NCBI GenBank assembly: GCA_026646875.1
Contig: JAPKHL010000052.1
Location: forward strand, 1 to 33,850
Reading direction: 5' to 3'
DNA length: 33,850 nucleotides
DNA from: Rhodocyclaceae bacterium
GTDB taxonomy: Bacteria > Pseudomonadota > Gammaproteobacteria > Burkholderiales > Rhodocyclaceae
Of the stretch, positions 27,175 through 33,850 are shown one piece after another; position 1 is the stretch's first letter; each line of letters begins with the position of its first letter. Made by a program: the position numbers and the translations under genes. The notes beneath the pieces are model-generated. The model saw only the letters and a program-made list of their open reading frames with translations, was not told the DNA's origin and did no database searches.

Positions 27175-27961
27175 GCGTTTCCTGGCGATCGTCGAACGCC
27201 TCGGGCATGCCGTCAACGAGCGTCTGCAGCGGCTGGGTTTCGCTACCCGCTTCTTCTTCATGCTGCTGCTCTATTCCGGGCAGGCCTTCCGGCGCATCCA
27301 CCTGACGATCCGCGAGGTCTACTTCTCCGGCGTGCTGTCGCTGCTGATCATCCTCGTCTCCGGCCTCTTCGTCGGCCTGGTGCTCGGTCTGCAGGGCTAC
27401 GAGACGCTGCAGCGCTACGGTTCCTCGGAGGCCCTGGGGATTCTCGTCGCTCTTTCGCTGACGCGGGAACTCGGGCCGGTGGTCGCCGGTCTTCTGTTCG
27501 CCTCGCGCGCCGGTTCGTCGATCACCGCCGAAATCGGCCTGATGAAGGCCACCGAACAGCTCAAGGCGATGGACATGATGGCGGTCAATCCGATCGCCCG
27601 CGTCGTCGCGCCGCGCTTCTGGGGCGGCGTCATCTCGATGCCGCTCCTGGCCGCGCTGTTTTCGGCGATGGGCATCTTCGGCGGCTACCTGATCGGCGTC
27701 GTCTTCATCGGGGTCGATGAAGGCGCCTTCTGGTCGCAGATGCAGGCGTCGGTCGATTTCCACACCGACATCTGGAATGGCGTGGTGAAGAGTTTCGTGT
27801 TCGGCGCCGCCGTTTCGCTGATCGCCGTGTACGAAGGGTACGACTCGGTGCCCACCGCCGAAGGCGTTTCGCGCGCCATCACCCGTACCGTGGTGAACTC
27901 GGCGCTGGCGATCCTGGCGCTCGATTTTGTGTTGACCTCCTTCATGTTCCGGGGGCTTTGA
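27167..27961 (+). CDS. mlaE: Phospholipid transport permease MlaE
   Basis: MlaE is the membrane subunit of the Mla ABC complex. The chosen GTG start at 27167 has GGAGG five bases upstream and gives 264 residues, the normal length; GTG 27161 is an alternative two codons earlier. The core shows the family signature YGSSEALGILVALSLTRELGPVVAGLLFASRAGSSITAEIGLMKATEQL and about five to six hydrophobic segments. It overlaps mlaF by 8 bases and mlaD by one base (TGATG). Confidence 0.95.
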   Translation: MAERFLAIVERLGHAVNERLQRLGFATRFFFMLLLYSGQAFRRIHLTIREVYFSGVLSLLIILVSGLFVGLVLGLQGYETLQRYGSSEALGILVALSLTRELGPVVAGLLFASRAGSSITAEIGLMKATEQLKAMDMMAVNPIARVVAPRFWGGVISMPLLAALFSAMGIFGGYLIGVVFIGVDEGAFWSQMQASVDFHTDIWNGVVKSFVFGAAVSLIAVYEGYDSVPTAEGVSRAITRTVVNSALAILALDFVLTSFMFRGL

Positions 27962-28428
27962 TGAACCGCAAGCTGCTCGACCTCTGGGTCGGTTTTTTTG
28001 TTGCCATCGGCATCGCCGCGCTGTTGTTTCTGGCGCTGAAGGTCGGCAATCTCTCGGCGGCCAACTTCGCCGAGACTTATACGCTGGTCGCCAAGTTTGA
28101 TAACATCGGCGGTCTGAAGGTGCGCGGGCCGGTCAAGAGCGCCGGTGTCGTGGTCGGCCGGGTTGCCGACATCGGCTTCGATCCGCTCAGCTACGAGGCG
28201 GTCGTGACCCTCAAGATCGAGGCCCGCTATCGCTTCCCGAAGGATACCTTTGCCTCCATCCTGACCGCGGGCCTGCTCGGCGAGCAGTACATCGGACTCG
28301 ATGTCGGCGGCGACGAGGCGATGTTGCAGCCGGGCGAGACGATCGCCAAGACGCAATCGGCGGTCGTGCTGGAGAAGCTGATCAGCCAGTTCCTGTTCAA
28401 CAAGGCGTCCGAAGGGACGGAAAAATAA
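27961..28428 (+). CDS. mlaD: Phospholipid transport MCE protein MlaD
   Basis: MlaD forms a hexameric MCE ring on the periplasmic face of the MlaFEDB complex and shuttles lipid to MlaC. The 155-residue protein has one N-terminal membrane helix (about 8-27) and an MCE domain with FDNIGGLKVRGPVKSAGVVVGRV and the pore-loop-adjacent ASILTAGLLGEQYIGL motif. Length and domain match E. coli MlaD. The ATG overlaps the mlaE stop. Confidence 0.96.
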   Translation: MNRKLLDLWVGFFVAIGIAALLFLALKVGNLSAANFAETYTLVAKFDNIGGLKVRGPVKSAGVVVGRVADIGFDPLSYEAVVTLKIEARYRFPKDTFASILTAGLLGEQYIGLDVGGDEAMLQPGETIAKTQSAVVLEKLISQFLFNKASEGTEK

Positions 28429-28462
28429 TCAAGCGGCAATAACCCTAGCGAGAGGTCGGTTC

Positions 28463-29182
28463 GTGAAAAACAGGTTTGCAACACGCGCGTTCGCGCTGTC
28501 GTTCGCCCTTGCCGTCGGTGGCGGCCTGAGTGGCTGCGCGAGCACCGCCGCCAACCCCAAGGATCCCTTCGAAGGCTTCAACCGGGCGATGTTCGCAGTC
28601 AATGAGGGGCTCGACACGGTCGCCTTCAAGCCGCTCGCCAAGGGCTACGATGCCATTGCGCCGGCGCCCGTGAAGACCGGTGTCGGCAATTTCTTCGGCA
28701 ACATCGCCGATGTCTGGACCGCCCTCAACAATCTCCTGCAGGGCAAGGTCGGCGACGCCTTCTCGGATGTCGGCCGCGTCCTCGTCAACACCACGGTCGG
28801 CATCGCCGGCCTGTTCGACGTGGCGACCGAGATGGGCCTGCCCAAGCACCAGGAAGACCTCGGCCAGACCCTCGCCGTCTGGGGTGTCGGCGATGGACCG
28901 TACTTCTACTGGCCGATCATCGGCCCGCGGACGACGCGCGATACCTTCGGCTGGGTGGTGGACATCCACGCCGATCCGGTGGCCAACCTCGACGACGTGT
29001 CGGTGCGCAATTCGCTGCTCGGCCTGCGCTTTGTCGATATCCGCGCCAGCCTGCTGCCGACCGACAAGGTGGTCGAGGAGGCCGCCTTCGACAAGTACAA
29101 CTACGTTCGCGACGCTTATCTGCAGCACCGCCGCAGCGTGATCCACGACGGCAATCCGCCGCGCGAGCTTCCGGAAGATTGA
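28463..29182 (+). CDS. mlaA: Outer-membrane lipoprotein MlaA (VacJ)
   Basis: MlaA is a doughnut-shaped outer-membrane lipoprotein that removes phospholipids from the outer leaflet and passes them to MlaC. The 239-residue precursor starts at GTG 28463, with GAGAGG upstream, and has lipobox LSGC (Cys25). The family core is present: DPFEGFNRAMFAVNEGLD, KTGVGNFFGNIADVWTALNNLLQGK, HQEDLGQTLAVWGVGDGPYFYWPIIGP and DPVANLDD. In E. coli mlaA is far from mlaFEDCB; here it lies inside the operon between mlaD and mlaC, so the whole pathway is co-expressed. Confidence 0.96.
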   Translation: MKNRFATRAFALSFALAVGGGLSGCASTAANPKDPFEGFNRAMFAVNEGLDTVAFKPLAKGYDAIAPAPVKTGVGNFFGNIADVWTALNNLLQGKVGDAFSDVGRVLVNTTVGIAGLFDVATEMGLPKHQEDLGQTLAVWGVGDGPYFYWPIIGPRTTRDTFGWVVDIHADPVANLDDVSVRNSLLGLRFVDIRASLLPTDKVVEEAAFDKYNYVRDAYLQHRRSVIHDGNPPRELPED

Positions 29183-29214
29183 GTCCGTCACCAACCGATA
29201 GCGAGAGAGTTTCG

Positions 29215-29832
29215 ATGAAGTCCCTGTTTTCTCTGTTTGCCGGCATCTTCCTGCTGCTGAGCCCGGCCATCGCCCAGGAAACCGCGCCGGATGCCCTGGT
29301 CCGCAAGGTCACCGACGAGGTGCTGAGCGTTGTCCGTCAGGACAAGGATATCCAGAACGGCAACTCCAGGAAGATCATTGAGCTGGTCGACACCAAGGTG
29401 CTGCCGCATTTCAACTTCCAGCGCATGACCGCCCTGGCCATGGGGCGCGACTGGAACCGCGCAACGCCCGAGCAGAAACAGCGCCTGACCGAGGAATTCC
29501 GTACGCTGCTGGTGCGCACCTACTCGAACTCGCTGACGTCCTATCGCAACCAGACCATCGTCTACAAGCCGCTGCGCCTGCAGGCCGGCGAGACCGATGT
29601 CCTGGTGCGCACCGAGATCCTGCAACCGGGCAGCAAGCCGGTGCCGCTCGATTATGCACTGCGCAAGGAGGGCGAGGCCTGGAAGGTGTACGACGTCATC
29701 GTCGCCGGTATCAGCCTGGTCACCAATTATCGCGACACCTTCACCCAGGAGGTGCGCGCCAACGGCGTCGACGGCCTGGTCAAGATGCTGGCCGACCGCA
29801 ACAAGCAGCTCGAAGCGGGCAAGAAGCAATGA
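29215..29832 (+). CDS. mlaC: Periplasmic phospholipid-binding protein MlaC
   Basis: MlaC ferries phospholipid across the periplasm between MlaA and MlaFEDB. From ATG 29215, preceded by GAGAG, the 205-residue precursor has a clear signal peptide (MKSLFSLFAGIFLLLSPAIA-Q). The Tol-Ttg2 family fold follows, with VDTKVLPHFNFQRMTALAMGRDWNRATPEQKQRL, YRNQTIVYKP and WKVYDVIVAGISLVTNYRDTF. The stop overlaps mlaB by ATGA. Confidence 0.95.
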   Translation: MKSLFSLFAGIFLLLSPAIAQETAPDALVRKVTDEVLSVVRQDKDIQNGNSRKIIELVDTKVLPHFNFQRMTALAMGRDWNRATPEQKQRLTEEFRTLLVRTYSNSLTSYRNQTIVYKPLRLQAGETDVLVRTEILQPGSKPVPLDYALRKEGEAWKVYDVIVAGISLVTNYRDTFTQEVRANGVDGLVKMLADRNKQLEAGKKQ

Positions 29833-30110
29833 TCGAGCCGTCCGGCGACCGCCTGCGCGTCACCGTGCCGATGGTGATCGCCAACGCCAGCGCCCTGCTC
29901 GAAGCAGGGCGTTCTCGTTTGACCGGTGGCGATGCGGTGTTCGATCTCGCCGGAGTCTCCGAGGCCGATTCGTCTTCGCTGACACTGCTCTTCGCCTGGC
30001 AGCGCACCGCCGAGGCCCGCGGCGCCCGTCTGCGCATCGTCAACCCGCCGGCCAGCATGGTCAGTCTGGCGGCGCTCTACGGCGTCTCCGACCTGCTGCC
30101 GCTGGCCTGA
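29829..30110 (+). CDS. mlaB: STAS-domain protein MlaB
   Basis: This 93-residue cytoplasmic STAS protein binds the MlaF ATPase and is needed for assembly of the Mla complex. The STAS core is visible as VFDLAGVSEADSSSLTLLFAWQRTAEARGARLRIVNPP. Size, domain and position directly after mlaC, with an ATGA overlap, match E. coli mlaB. A 6-bp hairpin (30110-30115 with 30122-30127) follows, without a T-run, before the next gene. Confidence 0.93.
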   Translation: MIEPSGDRLRVTVPMVIANASALLEAGRSRLTGGDAVFDLAGVSEADSSSLTLLFAWQRTAEARGARLRIVNPPASMVSLAALYGVSDLLPLA

Positions 30111-30137
30111 CGGCGCACCGTCGCCGTTCCGAACGCC

Positions 30138-31081
<944 letters not shown>

Positions 31082-31085
<4 letters not shown>

Positions 31086-31834
31086 CCGGCTTCCGCACGC
31101 TGCTGTACAAGGAGGTGCTGCGCTTCTGGAAGGTCGGTTTCCAGACCGTGGGCGCGCCGGTGCTCACCGCGCTCCTCTACCTGCTGATCTTCTCGCACGT
31201 GCTCGACCGGCACGTGCAGGTGCATGGCGTGCGCTACACCGCCTTCCTGATTCCCGGCCTGGTGATGATGTCGTTGCTGCAGAACGCCTTCGCCAACAGT
31301 TCGTCGAGCCTGATCCAGTCGAAGATCACCGGCAGCGTGGTGTTCGTCCTGCTGCCGCCGATTTCCTATCTTGAATTCTTCCTCGCCTACGTCGTCGCCG
31401 CGGTGCTGCGCGGCCTGATGGTCGGGGTTGGCGTGCTCCTGGTCACCGGCTGGTTCGCCCCGCTCGATTTCGTCGCGCCGTTCTGGATCCTCGCCTTCGC
31501 CCTGCTCGGGGGTGGCATCCTCGGCGCCTTCGGGGTCATTGCCGGTATCTGGGCCGACAAGTTCGACCAGCTTGCCGCCTTCCAGAACTTCCTGATCCTG
31601 CCGCTGACCATGCTCTCCGGCGTTTTCTATTCGCTGCACTCGCTGCCGGCGTTCTGGCAGCGGCTGTCGCATTTCAACCCCGTGTTCTATATGATCGACG
31701 GCTTCCGCTACGGCTTCTTCGGCGTCTCCGACGTGGCGCCCGAGAACAGCCTGGCCGTGGTTGCGGCCTGCTTCCTCGCCATTTCGGCAATCTCCCTCGC
31801 CATGCTGCGCAGCGGTTACAAACTGAGGTCCTGA
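31082..31834 (+). CDS. yadH: ABC-2 type exporter permease (YadH-like)
   Basis: The 250-residue membrane subunit pairs with the preceding ATPase. It has six hydrophobic segments and the family signature GLVMMSLLQNAFANSSSSLIQSKITGSVVFVLLPP, then FQNFLILPLTMLSGVFYSLHSLP and FNPVFYMIDGFRYGFFGVSD. Its ATG overlaps the yadG stop, indicating coupled translation. Substrate unknown; location between mla genes and murA hints at an envelope role, which is an inference. Confidence 0.88.
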
Positions 31835-31837
31835 ATC

Positions 31838-33329
<1,492 letters not shown>

Positions 33330-33346
33330 AGCGGGCCCCGGCAGGC

Positions 33347-33355
33347 TGCTAGAAT
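33347..33355 (+). promoter_or_regulatory. Extended -10 promoter of hisG
   Basis: TGC-TAGAAT, identical to the element before the tRNA-Ser gene, lies 35 bases before the hisG start in the 60-base murA-hisG gap. No clear -35 is seen. Confidence 0.45.
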
Positions 33356-33389
33356 CCACCCTTCAACGATCTGAAATCAGGACTACGCC

Positions 33390-33850
33390 GTGAACGGCAT
33401 CACCATCGCCCTGTCCAAGGGCCGCATCTTCGAGGAAACGCTGCCGCTGCTGGCGGCTGCCGGCATCGTTCCGGCCGAGAACCCGGAAACCTCGCGCAAG
33501 CTGATCATCCCGACCAACCGCGACGACGTCCGCGTGGTCATCGTGCGCGCCACCGACGCGCCGACCTACGTGCAGTACGGAGCCGCCGACATCGGCGTCG
33601 CCGGCAAGGATGTCCTGCTCGAGCATGGCGGCGATGGCCTCTACCAGCCGCTCGACCTGCGCATCGCCAAATGTCGCATGATGGTCGCCATCCCCGAGGG
33701 TTTCGACTACGAGAACGCCGTGCGCCAGGGCGCCCGCCTGAAGGTGGCGACCAAGTACATCAACACGGCGCGCGAGCATTTCGCCGCCAAGGGCGTGCAT
33801 GTCGACCTGATCAAGCTGTACGGCTCGATGGAACTCGCCCCGCTCGCCGG
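33390..33850 (+). CDS. hisG: ATP phosphoribosyltransferase, 5' part (runs off window)
   Basis: HisG catalyses the first step of histidine synthesis, joining ATP and PRPP. The first 153 residues are in the window, from GTG 33390 with AGGA at 33379-33382. The sequence [24 protein letters not shown], then [25 protein letters not shown] and [14 protein letters not shown], is characteristic. Starting directly at the catalytic domain, it looks like the short form that needs HisZ as regulatory partner, but the C-terminus is not visible. murA followed by hisG is common in betaproteobacteria. Confidence 0.95.
   Translation, partial: MNGITIALSKGRIFEETLPLLAAAGIVPAENPETSRKLIIPTNRDDVRVVIVRATDAPTYVQYGAADIGVAGKDVLLEHGGDGLYQPLDLRIAKCRMMVAIPEGFDYENAVRQGARLKVATKYINTAREHFAAKGVHVDLIKLYGSMELAPLA

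Overview
The window is a dense, GC-rich stretch of bacterial chromosome. Gene content and order (nadE-glnB; trxB / Crp-type regulator / ftsK-lolA-rarA-serS; mlaFEDACB-yadGH-ibaG-murA-hisG) fit a Gram-negative betaproteobacterium, most likely of the Rhodocyclales. That placement is inferred from gene order and protein resemblance, not from a database search. No phage, transposon, integrase, CRISPR array or rRNA gene was found.

Region 1 (1-9.8 kb) is housekeeping. It holds the 3' end of NAD+ synthase, the nitrogen regulator PII, and an Smr-domain nuclease with thioredoxin reductase on the minus strand. A Crp-type regulator follows, with a candidate self-operator between its -35 and -10 boxes. 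Next is a tight plus-strand run of FtsK, LolA, RarA and SerS.

Region 2 (9.8-11.3 kb) has a membrane-anchored MltF-type lytic transglycosylase on the minus strand. It diverges from a tRNA-Ser(CGA) gene that has its own extended -10 promoter and terminator.

Region 3 (11.3-26.2 kb) is the most distinctive part. A roughly 14 kb minus-strand block encodes an MSHA-type pilus / type II secretion-like machine. In transcription order it contains a sigma54-dependent response regulator, an MshM/ExeA-like ATPase with a SPOR domain, the MshL secretin, MshN, the MshE motor ATPase, MshG, MshI-like, MshJ-like, an MshK-like gene carrying an apparent frameshift, and two related pseudopilin-like proteins. A six-helix membrane adenylate cyclase lies at the downstream end on the same strand. 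No major pilin, prepilin peptidase or partner histidine kinase is visible. The motor's N-terminus carries the tandem leucine/glycine pattern of c-di-GMP-binding MshEN domains, so cAMP and c-di-GMP signalling may both meet at this machine (inference).

Region 4 (26.3-33.85 kb) is a plus-strand envelope block. It encodes the complete Mla phospholipid transport pathway, with mlaA inside the operon, then a YadG/YadH-type ABC exporter, the BolA-family protein IbaG, MurA, and the start of hisG, which runs off the window.

Many adjacent genes overlap by 1-8 bases (ATGA or TGATG junctions), indicating operons with translational coupling. Several starts are GTG (rarA, mshG-like, mlaF, mlaE, mlaA, murA, hisG).
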